DNA of 64,000 bases from DASUPK01 sp963843085 (GCA_963843085.1 CAWJJG010000002.1:124001-188000); one strand, 5' to 3'; numbered from the stretch's first letter, positions 48,872 through 58,093 are shown. Numbers and translations are program-made. Notes: a model not told the origin generated them from the sequence alone.

Positions 48872-49930
48872 ATGAGCTCGAAGGGCGAATACCGGGTCGG
48901 GATCGCCGGCGCCACCGGCGCGGTCGGGTCGACCATCCTCAGGGTGCTGGCGGAGCGCAAGTTTCCGGCCTCCGAGGTGAGGCCGCTGGCGTCCGCGCGC
49001 TCGGCCGGGAGCAAGGTGAAGTTCGCCGGCGGCGAGCTCGAGGTCCGGGAGATGACCGACGAGTCGATCCAGGGCCTCGATCTGGTTCTCTCCTCGGCGG
49101 GCGGCAAGGTGAGCTCGGGGTGGGCGCCGAAGTGGATCGAGGCCGGGGCCGTGGTGGTGGACAACACCAGCTTCTGGCGCATGCACGAGGACGTCCCGCT
49201 GGTGGTCGCGGGGGTCAACGACGAGGCCGTCGCCGATCACAACGGCCTGGTTGCCAACCCCAACTGCACGACCATGCAGATGATGGTCGCGCTCAAGCCG
49301 ATCCTCGAGGCGGCCGGGATCGAGCGGCTGATCGTCTCCACCTATCAGTCGGTCTCCGGTACCGGACGGAAGGCGATCCTGGAGCTGGAGGCCGAGTCCA
49401 AGGCGATCCTCGACGGCAAGTCGATCGACCCGCCCGAGGTCTATCCGCACCAGGTGGCCTTCAACGTCATGCCGCAGGTCGAAACCTTCAGGGACGGCGA
49501 CGACTACACGACCGAGGAGCGCAAGGTGATGGCGGAGACGCGGAAGATCCTCGATCTCTCCGAGGACGTCGGCATCTCGGCGACCTGCGCTCGGGTGCCC
49601 GTGGTCACCGGGCACTCCGAGTCGATCAACATCCAGACCGCCAAGGACCTCTCACCGGAGGACTGCCGCGAGCTCCTCTCCGAGTTCCCCGGCCTGATCG
49701 TCCTCGACGACCCGGGCGCGGGCATCTATCCGTTGCCGATCGCCGCCGCCGGTCGCGACGAGGTCCTGGTGGGCAGGATTCGACGCGACCCTTCGCACGA
49801 GCGCTGCCTCAACCTCTGGGTGGTGGGGGACAACCTCCGCAAGGGGGCGGCGACCAACGCGGTCCAGGTCGCCGAGCTGCTGCACGAGCGGGACCTGGTC
49901 AGGGTTCCCGCCGGCGCCAGCCTGGGCTAA
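48872..49930 (+). CDS. asd: Aspartate-semialdehyde dehydrogenase
   Basis: A 352-residue NADP-dependent enzyme that reduces aspartyl phosphate made by LysC. It has the Rossmann motif VGIAGATGAVGSTILRVL, the catalytic Cys132 in VANPNCTTMQM and the catalytic His in VPVVTGHSESI. The product feeds lysine/diaminopimelate and threonine synthesis. ATG 48872 is used; a TTG lies two codons earlier. Distance and the intervening secreted gene suggest asd has its own promoter or reads through from it. Confidence 0.96.
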   Translation: MSSKGEYRVGIAGATGAVGSTILRVLAERKFPASEVRPLASARSAGSKVKFAGGELEVREMTDESIQGLDLVLSSAGGKVSSGWAPKWIEAGAVVVDNTSFWRMHEDVPLVVAGVNDEAVADHNGLVANPNCTTMQMMVALKPILEAAGIERLIVSTYQSVSGTGRKAILELEAESKAILDGKSIDPPEVYPHQVAFNVMPQVETFRDGDDYTTEERKVMAETRKILDLSEDVGISATCARVPVVTGHSESINIQTAKDLSPEDCRELLSEFPGLIVLDDPGAGIYPLPIAAAGRDEVLVGRIRRDPSHERCLNLWVVGDNLRKGAATNAVQVAELLHERDLVRVPAGASLG

Positions 49931-49997
49931 GCGCTTCTCAACTCCTTCACAGGCAGATGACGCACGGCCACGCCGGCGGGGCTATATTCGCCGGGAC

Positions 49998-50537
49998 TTG
50001 AGGGGCCACGCCAAAAACCCCGGCTCCAGGGGGCGCGGGAAGGGAGAGAGGCCCCAGGCCCTGCTGGTCGCGGTCTGCGTGCTGCTCGCCTTCGCTCTCG
50101 GCGCGGGCACGATCGTCGTCGCCAAGACGATCAAGGGCAGCTCATCCGGCGACGTCATCAAGGGCACCAAGAAGCGAGACCGGATCTTCGGCCGCGCGGG
50201 CGATGACCTGATCAGGGGGAAGAAAGGCCGCGACCGGATCTTCGGCAACGCCGGTGACGACACCCTCCTCGGGGGCAAGGGCCGCGACAGGCTGCGGGGC
50301 GGGCCCGGCAAGGACATCCTCTCCGGCGGGCCCGGGAACGACCACATCGCCGGCGGAGCGGGCAGGAACCAAATCAACATGGTTGACGGCGTCGAGCAGG
50401 GGTCGCCGGGCAACGACGTGATCAACGCGCGCAACGGCGAGCTGGACGAGATCGACTGCGGCGCCGGAAACGACACGGTTTACGTGGACCGAGCCGAGGA
50501 CGGCGTGATCGACTGCGAGCGGGTGATCGCACCGTGA
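49998..50537 (+). CDS. RTX-like (hemolysin-type) calcium-binding repeat protein
   Basis: A 179-residue protein. A signal peptide (ALLVAVCVLLAFALGAGTIV) is followed by about six nonapeptide repeats of the G-G-x-G-x-D-x-hydrophobic-x type: GRAGDDLIRG, GNAGDDTLLG, GKGRDRLRG, GPGKDILSG, GPGNDHIAG. Such repeats wind into a calcium-binding parallel beta roll. The start is probably TTG 49998; no ATG or GTG fits. Its stop overlaps the GTG of the phosphoesterase gene as GTGA, so it opens a coupled three-gene operon. Confidence 0.8.
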   Translation: MRGHAKNPGSRGRGKGERPQALLVAVCVLLAFALGAGTIVVAKTIKGSSSGDVIKGTKKRDRIFGRAGDDLIRGKKGRDRIFGNAGDDTLLGGKGRDRLRGGPGKDILSGGPGNDHIAGGAGRNQINMVDGVEQGSPGNDVINARNGELDEIDCGAGNDTVYVDRAEDGVIDCERVIAP

Positions 50538-52027
50538 CGGACGACGCGATACGCCGCAGGGAGTTCCTGGCGAAGACCGCAGCGGTCGCCGGGGCGGCCG
50601 GGCTGGCCGGCGCTTGGCCCGTCGACGCCCTGGTTCACCACGCGGGGCGGGTTCAGGCGTCGGTGCCCTTCCCGAGCCCGTCCAATATGCCCATCGACAC
50701 CTTCGTCGTGCTGATGCAGGAGAACCGCTCCTTCGATCACTACTTCGGCTGGCACCCGAACGCCGATGCGCGGAACGTCGGCCTGAGCTATCCCGACGAG
50801 GCGGGCAACCAGCATCCGACCCACTCCCTCGCCCCGGACTTCCAGGGTTGCGCGTTCGAGGACCCGAACCACGAGTGGAACGGGGCCCGGCTCGAGTACA
50901 ACGGCGGCAAGCTCGACGGCTTCTTCAAGGCGAGCGACGAGTTCGCCCTCGGCTACTACGAGGAGGGCGACCTGCCCTTCATCCCGGCCGTCGCCGACGC
51001 GTTCACGCTGTACGACCGCTACTTCTGCTCGCTGCTCGGCCCGACCTGGCCCAACCGGCAGTACATGCACTCGGCGACCTCGGGCGGGGCCAAGGAGAAC
51101 GCTTCGCCCGCGGACGTGGTCGCTGCCCTCCCGACCGGCGGCCTCTATCACCAGCAGACGATCTGGGACCTGATGATGGCCGCCGGCCACAGCGTCATCT
51201 ACTACTTCAGCGACCTCCCCTTCATCGGGATCTTCGGTCCCCGCTTCCTGCCGATCATCAAGCCGGTCTCCGAGTTCTACGTCGATGCCGCGGCGGGCAA
51301 CCTGCCCAACCTCGCCTTCGTCGATCCGATGTTCCTCGACGGGGGCGGCGGGAACGGGCTCTCGGGCGACGAGCATCCGCACGGCGACATCCGGATCGGG
51401 CAGTCGTTCATGGCGAACATCGCCAATGCATTCATCTCGTCACCGCAGTTTCGGCGCGGCGCCATGTTCATCAACTACGACGAGTGGGGCGGCTTCTTCG
51501 ACCACGTCTCGCCCCGGTTCGTGCCGGACGACCGGTCGAGCTCGAACCTGGAGGAGAACTTCGGCGTGACCGGCTTCCGGGTCCCCGGCGTGGCGATCTC
51601 CCCCTACGCGAGGCGCGGTCACGTCAGCCACATGACCGTGACCCACGAGTCGATCCTCAAGCTGATCTCGTACCGATTCGGCCTCGGCTACCTCAGCAGG
51701 CGACACCGCTACGCGTCGAACATCGGCCAGTCATTCGACTGGGCGCATCCGAGGTTCGAGGTGCCGCAGCTGCCCAATCCCGCCCCGCCGGTGACCCTTC
51801 CCTGTGCGGTTCCGCACGCCTCGGAGGGAGCCGGCGGCGAGGACTCGGCCGCGCGAGAGGCCGAGAAGGGGGAGGGGCTGCACATCGGCTCGCCCGAGAT
51901 GCTCACCTACCTCGACCACTTCGGCTATCCGACGTCGCCCGCGAAGCCCGATCAGGTCTTCTCCAGTTCGGGCAGCACGGTGCAGCGGCTCGGCAGGCAG
52001 GTCTCGGATTGGCAGCCAGGCCGATGA
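50534..52027 (+). CDS. Tat-exported phospholipase C / phosphoesterase (PF04185 family)
   Basis: A 497-residue enzyme with a twin-arginine signal (AIRRREFLAKTAAVAGAAGL), pointing to folded export by Tat. The PF04185 signature VVLMQENRSFDHYFGWHPNA is intact. Other elements are GPTWPNRQYMHSATSGG and FINYDEWGGFFDHVSPR, with acidic and His residues that bind metals in the alkaline-phosphatase-like fold. Family members are bacterial phospholipase C or acid phosphatases. GTG 50534 overlaps the RTX-like stop. Its own stop overlaps the next ATG (ATGA at 52024-52027). Confidence 0.92.
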   Translation: MTDDAIRRREFLAKTAAVAGAAGLAGAWPVDALVHHAGRVQASVPFPSPSNMPIDTFVVLMQENRSFDHYFGWHPNADARNVGLSYPDEAGNQHPTHSLAPDFQGCAFEDPNHEWNGARLEYNGGKLDGFFKASDEFALGYYEEGDLPFIPAVADAFTLYDRYFCSLLGPTWPNRQYMHSATSGGAKENASPADVVAALPTGGLYHQQTIWDLMMAAGHSVIYYFSDLPFIGIFGPRFLPIIKPVSEFYVDAAAGNLPNLAFVDPMFLDGGGGNGLSGDEHPHGDIRIGQSFMANIANAFISSPQFRRGAMFINYDEWGGFFDHVSPRFVPDDRSSSNLEENFGVTGFRVPGVAISPYARRGHVSHMTVTHESILKLISYRFGLGYLSRRHRYASNIGQSFDWAHPRFEVPQLPNPAPPVTLPCAVPHASEGAGGEDSAAREAEKGEGLHIGSPEMLTYLDHFGYPTSPAKPDQVFSSSGSTVQRLGRQVSDWQPGR

Positions 52028-53286
52028 GCCGGCTGCTCGTCCTCGTCGCCCTGCTCGCGGCGAACCTGATGGCCGGCTCGAGCTCGGCGGCCAGCGCCGA
52101 CGTGCCGCACGTGAAGCACGTCTTCATCGTCGTCCTCGAGAACCAGAGCGAGAGCGCGACCTTCGGATCGGACACCGAGATCCCATACCTCGCCGACACG
52201 CTGAAGAGCAAGGGGGCGTTCGTGCCCAACTACTACGGAATCGCGCATGCAAGCCTCCCCAACTACATCGCCATGATCAGCGGTCAGGCTCCGACCCTCG
52301 AGAACCAGGCTGACTGTCAGATCTACCACGACGTTCTTCCCGGGTTGCCCACCTCGAACGGCCAGTTCATCGGCACCGGCTGCGTTTACCCGGCGGGGGT
52401 GGGGACGGTCGCGACGCAGCTCGAGGGCAACGGCTTCACCTGGCGGGGCTACATGCAGGACATGGCGAATTCGGCCCCGTCCGAGCCCGCGACCTGCCGC
52501 CATCCGAGCCTGAACGCGCGGGATTCGACGCAGAGCGCCCGGGCGAACGACCAGTACGCCGCCCGGCACAACCCGTTCGTCTACTTCCACGGGATCACCG
52601 ACCTGCCCACCTGCCAGCAGAACGACGTCGACCTGAGCCATCTCGCCCCGGACCTGGGCTCGCAGTCGACGACTCCGAGCTACGCCTTCATCACCCCCGA
52701 CCTCTGCAACGACGGGCACGATGCGACCTGCGCCGACGGCGGCTCGGGTGGGATGCCTCAGGCGAACACGTTCCTGCGGAGCCTGGTGCCCGAGATCATG
52801 AGGTCGCCGGCGTACCGGGACCATGGGCTCATCCTGATCACCTTCGACGAGGCCGAGGGCGGCAGCGGGTCGGGCGATGCGACCGCCTGCTGCGGCGAAC
52901 AGCCCGGTCCCAATACCGTGAACCCGGGCGCGCTCACCGTGGGCCCCGGCGGGGGAAAGACCGGCGCCGTCGCCCTGTCGCCCTGCATCACGCCCGGCAC
53001 GGTCACGAAGGACGCCTACAACCACTACAGCCTGCTGCGCTGGGTCGAGGACGACTTCGGGCTGCCCCACCTCGGCTACGCGGCCGCCGCCGGGCTGAAG
53101 CCCTTCGGCAGGGACATCCTGAACCAGCCGAGCTGCCCCCGGCCGGCATCGCACTGCAAGCGCAAGAAGAGGCACCACAAGAGGAAGCACCGTGGCGCCG
53201 CCTCGGCGAAGGCTCACAAGAAGCACAAGCACAAGAAGTGCAAGCGGAAGAAGAAGCACCGGCACCCGAAGCGCGCGGCGGCTTGA
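52024..53286 (+). CDS. Sec-exported PF04185 phosphoesterase with basic Lys/His/Cys tail
   Basis: A 420-residue enzyme. A Sec signal (LLVLVALLAANLMAGSSSAA) precedes KHVFIVVLENQSESATFGSD, the PF04185 N-terminal motif of acid-phosphatase-like members. YYGIAHASLPNYIAMISGQA and LILITFDEAEGGSGSG hold further metal-site residues. The last 50 residues are a tail rich in Lys, His and Arg with two cysteines (HCKRKKRHHKRKH, AKAHKKHKHKKCKRKKKH). It is coupled to the Tat-exported relative upstream; the pair likely acts on phospholipids or phosphate esters outside the cell. Confidence 0.88.
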   Translation: MSRLLVLVALLAANLMAGSSSAASADVPHVKHVFIVVLENQSESATFGSDTEIPYLADTLKSKGAFVPNYYGIAHASLPNYIAMISGQAPTLENQADCQIYHDVLPGLPTSNGQFIGTGCVYPAGVGTVATQLEGNGFTWRGYMQDMANSAPSEPATCRHPSLNARDSTQSARANDQYAARHNPFVYFHGITDLPTCQQNDVDLSHLAPDLGSQSTTPSYAFITPDLCNDGHDATCADGGSGGMPQANTFLRSLVPEIMRSPAYRDHGLILITFDEAEGGSGSGDATACCGEQPGPNTVNPGALTVGPGGGKTGAVALSPCITPGTVTKDAYNHYSLLRWVEDDFGLPHLGYAAAAGLKPFGRDILNQPSCPRPASHCKRKKRHHKRKHRGAASAKAHKKHKHKKCKRKKKHRHPKRAAA

Positions 53287-53287
53287 G

Positions 53288-56173
53288 CTAGCTCGCCGCC
53301 GGCTCCCTGCTTCGCTCCATCGCGGCCGCCACCTGCGCGCGCTTCGACGCCCCGAGCTTGCCGAAGATCCGTGAGAGGTGGCTCTCCACGGTTTTTTCGC
53401 TCAGGTAGAGTTCCGCAGCGATCTCCTTGTTGGTGCGGCCGAGCGCCACCAGCTCCGCGACCTCGCGCTCCCGCGTACTCAGGGAGGCGACGCCCTCGCC
53501 CATCGACTCGCGGCTCCGCTTCGGCCTCGCCACACGCTGACCAAGCGCGCGCAGCTCGCTGGCGGCCTCGTCGCGGCAGCGAGCCGCCCCGGCCGCCTCG
53601 AGCTGGGTGTGTGCTCGTTCGAGCTGCGCGATCGCCTCGCCGCGGTCGGTGTGCGCCAGCGCCCGGCCGGCGAGAATGCGGGCGCGGGCCTCATCGATCG
53701 GAAGATGACCCCGCTCGGCGTGAGCCACCGCTTGGATTGCCGCCGCGCCCGCGGCCTCGAAATCTTGACGGGCGAGCGCAACAGCCGCCCGTGCGCGAAG
53801 CGCCTCCGAGCTGCGTCCCTCGAGTCCGATCCCTTCTGCCGCCTCGGCCGCCAGGCCTGCCCAGTTGGACGCCCTCGCCAGGTCGCCGCCGGCGAGCTCG
53901 ATGCGCGTGAGCAGTTCGTACCAGCGGGATTTGAATCCCCGCTCGACCAGGGGCATGTCCGGACCCCCGACCGCCTGCATGACCTCGTCGCGGAGCCGCG
54001 CAGGATCGTCGCCGGCCTCCAGGCTCGCCTCCGCCAAATGACAGGCGGCGAACGCCGAGATCGGATCCCGCGCCTCCCCTGCGACCCTCACGGACTCCTC
54101 GCCGAGGCGCACGGCGGCTGAGATGTCTCCCGCGAGGGTGGCTGCCCAGCAGCGCGCCCAGAGCGCCCAGGTGAGGAACTGGTCGTTGCCCGTGAGCAGC
54201 GCCTGCTGCGCCGCAGCGTCGAGGAGGTCTGTGGCCGCGTCGAGCTCACCGCGCCAGAGAGCGACGAGGGCCTGTCCGATGCGAGTAAGTGTGGTGACGT
54301 GCCCGTGGCCGGTTGCCTGAGCCACCGACATCGCCCGCCCGAACAGCTCGGCGGCCCGGTCGAAGCGCTCCAGATAGACCTCGGTCATCCCGCACCAGAC
54401 GATCGAGTGGAGACGTTCCGCGATCTGATCGTTCTCGATCCCCTCCAATAGCTGCTCCGCCTCGTCAAGGCGTGCGCGGGCGGCATCGAGGTCATCGGTC
54501 ATGTACCCGGCGCTCCCGAGCGTGCCTGTGGCCGTCGCCTCGGTCGCGCGATCCCCTCTGGCCCGGGCCTCCCCGAGAGCCTCGGAGATCCAGCGTCGCA
54601 GGCCCTCGAAGTCTCCGGTGAAGAAGCAGGCCCCGGCGAGCTGCAGCTTGAGTTCGGTGGCCTCGGCCGAGGCGGGCATCTCCGCGAGCGCGGTCTCGAG
54701 GCCGTCCCGCGCCGCCTGGTGGTGGCCGAGCAGCTGGTCGATCTGCGCGGCCGAGGCGACGACCTTGCCCCTGATGGCGAGCTGCCCGGGATCGATCAGG
54801 TCGAGGATCTCATCGAGCGTTGCGCGCGCCTCGTCGAGCCGGGCCGCGTACCCGAGCGCCTGCGCCATCGGAAGCATCAGCGCGAGCCTGGCGCCGGAGT
54901 CGTCCTCCGGTGTGAGCCTCAGTGCCGCGTCGTACCAGTGAGCGGCTGCGGCGGGCGCGCGCGGGTGTGCCATCCGGCCGGCCTCGGTGAGCAGCTCGAT
55001 CGCGGCGCTGTCGCCCGGCTTCGCCGAGCATTCGACATGGCGGGCGCGCGCGAGCGCCGAGGCGCCCTGGCTCTTCAGGACGGCCGCCACGCGCGCGTGG
55101 GCAGCCAGCCGCCAGCCGGGCTTCGCAGACTCGTAGACCGCCGAGTGAACGATCGGGTGGCGGAAGCGGAACCGGCGGGGCACGTCGGTCGTCCTGAGCA
55201 GGTCGAGGCCGAGGAGCTCGTCGATTGCCTCGAGCGCATCCGCCTCCGGGATCCCGGCCGCTTCCGCGGCGAGCTCGGGCTCGAAGCTTTCCCCGGCGAT
55301 GGCCGCGCCCCTCGCGAGCCGGCCGGCGAGCTCCGGCAACGTCTGTAGCTCGCGGGCGAGCGCCGCGCCGACCGTCTCGGGTACTTCGACCGGCCCGACG
55401 CGGTCCGTTGCAGGGGCACCCAGGCCGCCGACGCCCACGGTCCGGGCCAGCTCCTCCAGGTAGAAGGGGTTCCCGCCGCTCAGCCGGAAGAGCTCCTCCC
55501 GGTCGGCCGGGTCGAGCGAGTCGAGCAGCGGACGCGATTCCTCCAGGGTCAGACCCCTGAGCTCGATCCGCGTGAGGTGACCGTCACGCTCAGCCTCGTC
55601 GACGGCAATCCGGAGCTGCGTGCCGATCTGCCCCGCTCGATGAGCGAGCAGCAGGCAGACGGGTCCGCTCGGAGGCCGCCGCAGCAGGCTGGCGAGGAGC
55701 TCCATGCCGGCGACGTCCAGCCAGTGCAGATCGTCAAGCGCGAGGACGAGCGGCTTCTCGGCCGAGAGCAACGCCAGCAGCTCGCGGACCGCGGCGTGCG
55801 TGCGATAGCGCTCGTCCTGAGGCGCGGGGGGCGATTCTCCCTGCCCGCTCAGCGAGGGAAAGACCTGGGCCAGCTCGCCCAGCCGGTCCGGGCCGAGACC
55901 CTCGAGACGGGCCGGCCCCTGCGCTGCCAGATAGGCGTCGAGCGCGTCCGCGAACGCGCCGAAGGGAAGCCCGCGCTCGAACTCGGCCGCACACCCGCTG
56001 AGCACCAGGTAGCCGCGCGCGTCGGCGCGGTCGCAGAGCTCAGCCAGGAGCCGCGTCTTGCCGATTCCGGGCTCACCCGCTAGCGCGATCGCCGTCGGCG
56101 CCCCGTCGAGCGAGTCGAACACCGCTTCCGTCGCCGCGATCTCCCGATCCCGGCCGATCAACCCCGAATGCAC
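53288..56173 (-). CDS. Large ATP-binding LuxR-family regulator (LAL type)
   Basis: A 961-residue regulator. An N-terminal AAA/STAND module has Walker A GEPGIGKT (33-40) and Walker B-like VLALDDLHWLD. The middle is a long run of TPR-like helices. The C-terminal LuxR helix-turn-helix is SLSTREREVAELVALGRTNK, EIAAELYLSEKTVESHLSRI. LAL regulators integrate a ligand with ATP binding to activate operons. GTG 56173 begins right before GLIGRDREI, the usual start. Convergent with the phosphoesterase operon, one base apart. Confidence 0.93.
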   Translation of the reverse strand: MHSGLIGRDREIAATEAVFDSLDGAPTAIALAGEPGIGKTRLLAELCDRADARGYLVLSGCAAEFERGLPFGAFADALDAYLAAQGPARLEGLGPDRLGELAQVFPSLSGQGESPPAPQDERYRTHAAVRELLALLSAEKPLVLALDDLHWLDVAGMELLASLLRRPPSGPVCLLLAHRAGQIGTQLRIAVDEAERDGHLTRIELRGLTLEESRPLLDSLDPADREELFRLSGGNPFYLEELARTVGVGGLGAPATDRVGPVEVPETVGAALARELQTLPELAGRLARGAAIAGESFEPELAAEAAGIPEADALEAIDELLGLDLLRTTDVPRRFRFRHPIVHSAVYESAKPGWRLAAHARVAAVLKSQGASALARARHVECSAKPGDSAAIELLTEAGRMAHPRAPAAAAHWYDAALRLTPEDDSGARLALMLPMAQALGYAARLDEARATLDEILDLIDPGQLAIRGKVVASAAQIDQLLGHHQAARDGLETALAEMPASAEATELKLQLAGACFFTGDFEGLRRWISEALGEARARGDRATEATATGTLGSAGYMTDDLDAARARLDEAEQLLEGIENDQIAERLHSIVWCGMTEVYLERFDRAAELFGRAMSVAQATGHGHVTTLTRIGQALVALWRGELDAATDLLDAAAQQALLTGNDQFLTWALWARCWAATLAGDISAAVRLGEESVRVAGEARDPISAFAACHLAEASLEAGDDPARLRDEVMQAVGGPDMPLVERGFKSRWYELLTRIELAGGDLARASNWAGLAAEAAEGIGLEGRSSEALRARAAVALARQDFEAAGAAAIQAVAHAERGHLPIDEARARILAGRALAHTDRGEAIAQLERAHTQLEAAGAARCRDEAASELRALGQRVARPKRSRESMGEGVASLSTREREVAELVALGRTNKEIAAELYLSEKTVESHLSRIFGKLGASKRAQVAAAMERSREPAAS

Positions 56174-56320
56174 AGGCTTCCTTCTCCCCTAGCTGAGCAG
56201 GGCGAGGGTACCCGACGTAACCGCGCCTGCCCACCCCAAAAACCTGGCCAATAGGCGATCCGCGCAGGTTCAGGGATTCCCCCGATACAACCGTTGGCGC
56301 GCCCGCGGCATGCTCGCCAC

Positions 56321-56575
56321 ATGCCGCGGTTCATGCTCACCCACAGGCACGGCGCCGACGAATGCCGGGTGGCCTTCGCTTCCTGGAAGGGCTTCGACAG
56401 CTCTCTCCGCCACGCCGGGACGTTCGGTTCGTGCATGCTCGTCAACGGCGCGGGCGCGCACGAGATCTGGTGGACGGTGGAGGCTGGGGACGCAGACGCG
56501 GCCCTCTCCCACCTGCCCCCGTATGTCGCCGAACGCACACAGGCAACCGAGGTCAAGGAGGTTCCAATCCCATGA
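56321..56575 (+). CDS. Small conserved hypothetical protein
   Basis: An 84-residue protein (PRFMLTHRHGADECRVAFAS, WKGFDSSLRHAGTFGSCMLV, GAHEIWWTVEAGDADAALSH). The ferredoxin-like alternation and the H-x-H and W-W motifs resemble short dimeric alpha-beta-barrel proteins found near secreted proteins in high-GC bacteria. No active site is certain. The stop overlaps the ATG of the beta-helix protein as ATGA (56572-56575), so the two are translationally coupled. ATG 56321 is chosen over 56294, whose extra residues are Arg/His-rich. Confidence 0.7.
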   Translation: MPRFMLTHRHGADECRVAFASWKGFDSSLRHAGTFGSCMLVNGAGAHEIWWTVEAGDADAALSHLPPYVAERTQATEVKEVPIP

Positions 56576-58032
56576 GGTCACGAATCCGCCGGCTCGCCGC
56601 CGCACTCGCGCTGTGCACCGCAGCCTCCCTGGCTCTGGCCGGGGCTGCGCCGGCCCAAGACTTCTTCGTCGACAAGGACACCGGCGACGACGCCAACGCC
56701 AGTCTCAATCCCGCCTGCCCGCAGGCGAACCCCTGTCAGACGCTCGTCACCGGGAGCGGCATCGCCAGCGGGTCAGGCAACGGCAACACCGTGCGGGTCG
56801 ATGACAGCGCCACCCCTTACACGGCCGACAACATCTCACTCTGTGGGGGCGTCTCGATAGCCGCCGACGAGTTCGTCGATGGCGCCGAGAGCAGTGATGG
56901 CAGGCCTGTGGTCAACGCGAGCAGCGCCTCGGCGTTCTTCGTCAGCAGCGGCTGCGACGCGGGCACGATCAGCGGGCTTCGGTTCGAGACGAACGACCTG
57001 ACCGGAATCAACACCGCGCTCGGGCCGATGACCGCGATCACCGACAACGTCTTCGAGGATCTCGGCGCGAGCGGGGGGGACGTCGGGATCGTGGTTGGCA
57101 CCGGGTCTCCGACGATCTCAGGGAACTCCTTCTCGGGCGTCCTCAGGGGTGTGCAGGTGAACGGCGGAAGCCCGACGATCTCCGGCAACGAGTTCAGCGG
57201 GATGCGGGCGAGCGCGGTCGGCGCCGGGGCCGGCAACCTGACGCTGACCGGCAACTTCGTCCACGATCCGGGCCTCGGGGCCGACGGCTTCAGGATCGGC
57301 AATTCGGGACCGACCCAGGCGCTTTCCGCGACGGTGACCCGCAACCGGATCTTCGGGGGTGGGTCCGGGATCGTGGTCTCCGACACCGCCGGGCCCGTCA
57401 TCCTGGACAGCGATCTGGTCGCCGGGGCGAGCACATCGGCGATCTCGATCGGCGACAGCGGCGACGACGGCGATGCCGCGACCACGATCCGGAATGTGAC
57501 CGTGGTGGCCGATTCGGCGGCGAGCAGCGACATCATCACGGACGCTGCCGCGATCACCCTCGATTCAACCATCGTCGGGGACATCGGGATCGTGTCGGTG
57601 AACGGCGGTACCTGCTCGATCTCCTTCTCGCGTGGCCCGGTGACCGGTGCGGGATGCGACGGCTTCCAGACCACGGCCGATCCCCAGTTCGTTGACGTGC
57701 TCGGAGGCGACTTCCATCTGCTCGCGGGGTCGCCCATGATCGACGCCGGGGACACCGCATCGCCGCCCCTGGGAGCCCTGGACATCGACGGCCAGGCCCG
57801 CGCGCTGGACGGTGACGGCGCCTGCCCGCTGATCCAGCGCCGCGACATCGGTGCGGACGAGTTCTCGATCGCGCAGCCGACCTGTGCCCCTCCGCCGGAC
57901 GGCACTCCGCCGTCCAGTCCGCCGTCCAGTCCGCCACCCGCGACCCACAAGAAGAAGTGCAAGAAGAAGAAGAAGGCGAAAAAGGGCGCGGTCGTGTCGA
58001 AGAAGTGCAAGAAGAAGCGCCACAAGCGCTAG
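56572..58032 (+). CDS. Secreted parallel beta-helix protein with C-terminal Lys/Cys tail
   Basis: A 486-residue exported protein. The signal peptide (IRRLAAALALCTAASLALAG AAPAQ) precedes DFFVDKDTGDDANASLNPAC, the usual opening of right-handed beta-helix proteins. Repeated coils are visible (GSPTISGNSFSGVLRGVQVN, GSPTISGNEFSGMRASAVG, NLTLTGNFVHDPGLGADGF). The end of the domain, LLAGSPMIDAGDTASPP ... RRDIGADEF, is typical of choice-of-anchor Q proteins. A Pro/Ser linker leads to the tail: KKKCKKKKKAKK, GAVVS, KKCKKKRHKR. It is coupled to the 84-residue protein upstream. Confidence 0.82.
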   Translation: MRSRIRRLAAALALCTAASLALAGAAPAQDFFVDKDTGDDANASLNPACPQANPCQTLVTGSGIASGSGNGNTVRVDDSATPYTADNISLCGGVSIAADEFVDGAESSDGRPVVNASSASAFFVSSGCDAGTISGLRFETNDLTGINTALGPMTAITDNVFEDLGASGGDVGIVVGTGSPTISGNSFSGVLRGVQVNGGSPTISGNEFSGMRASAVGAGAGNLTLTGNFVHDPGLGADGFRIGNSGPTQALSATVTRNRIFGGGSGIVVSDTAGPVILDSDLVAGASTSAISIGDSGDDGDAATTIRNVTVVADSAASSDIITDAAAITLDSTIVGDIGIVSVNGGTCSISFSRGPVTGAGCDGFQTTADPQFVDVLGGDFHLLAGSPMIDAGDTASPPLGALDIDGQARALDGDGACPLIQRRDIGADEFSIAQPTCAPPPDGTPPSSPPSSPPPATHKKKCKKKKKAKKGAVVSKKCKKKRHKR

Positions 58033-58093
58033 TCGCTGAGACCTACGGGGGTCGATAGGGGAGAGCCGCACCCCGACTCTGTATAAGCCCCAC

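Noticed and set aside
50614..52023. N-terminal part of a long frame ending in the second phosphoesterase
   Set aside because: It is the Arg-rich shadow of the Tat-exported phosphoesterase. ATG 52024 with its signal peptide is the true start.
35552..58032. Lys/Cys tails read as a sortase-type sorting signal
   Set aside because: There is no LPXTG-like motif, no hydrophobic span before the basic tail and no sortase gene in the window. A classical sortase mechanism is not supported.
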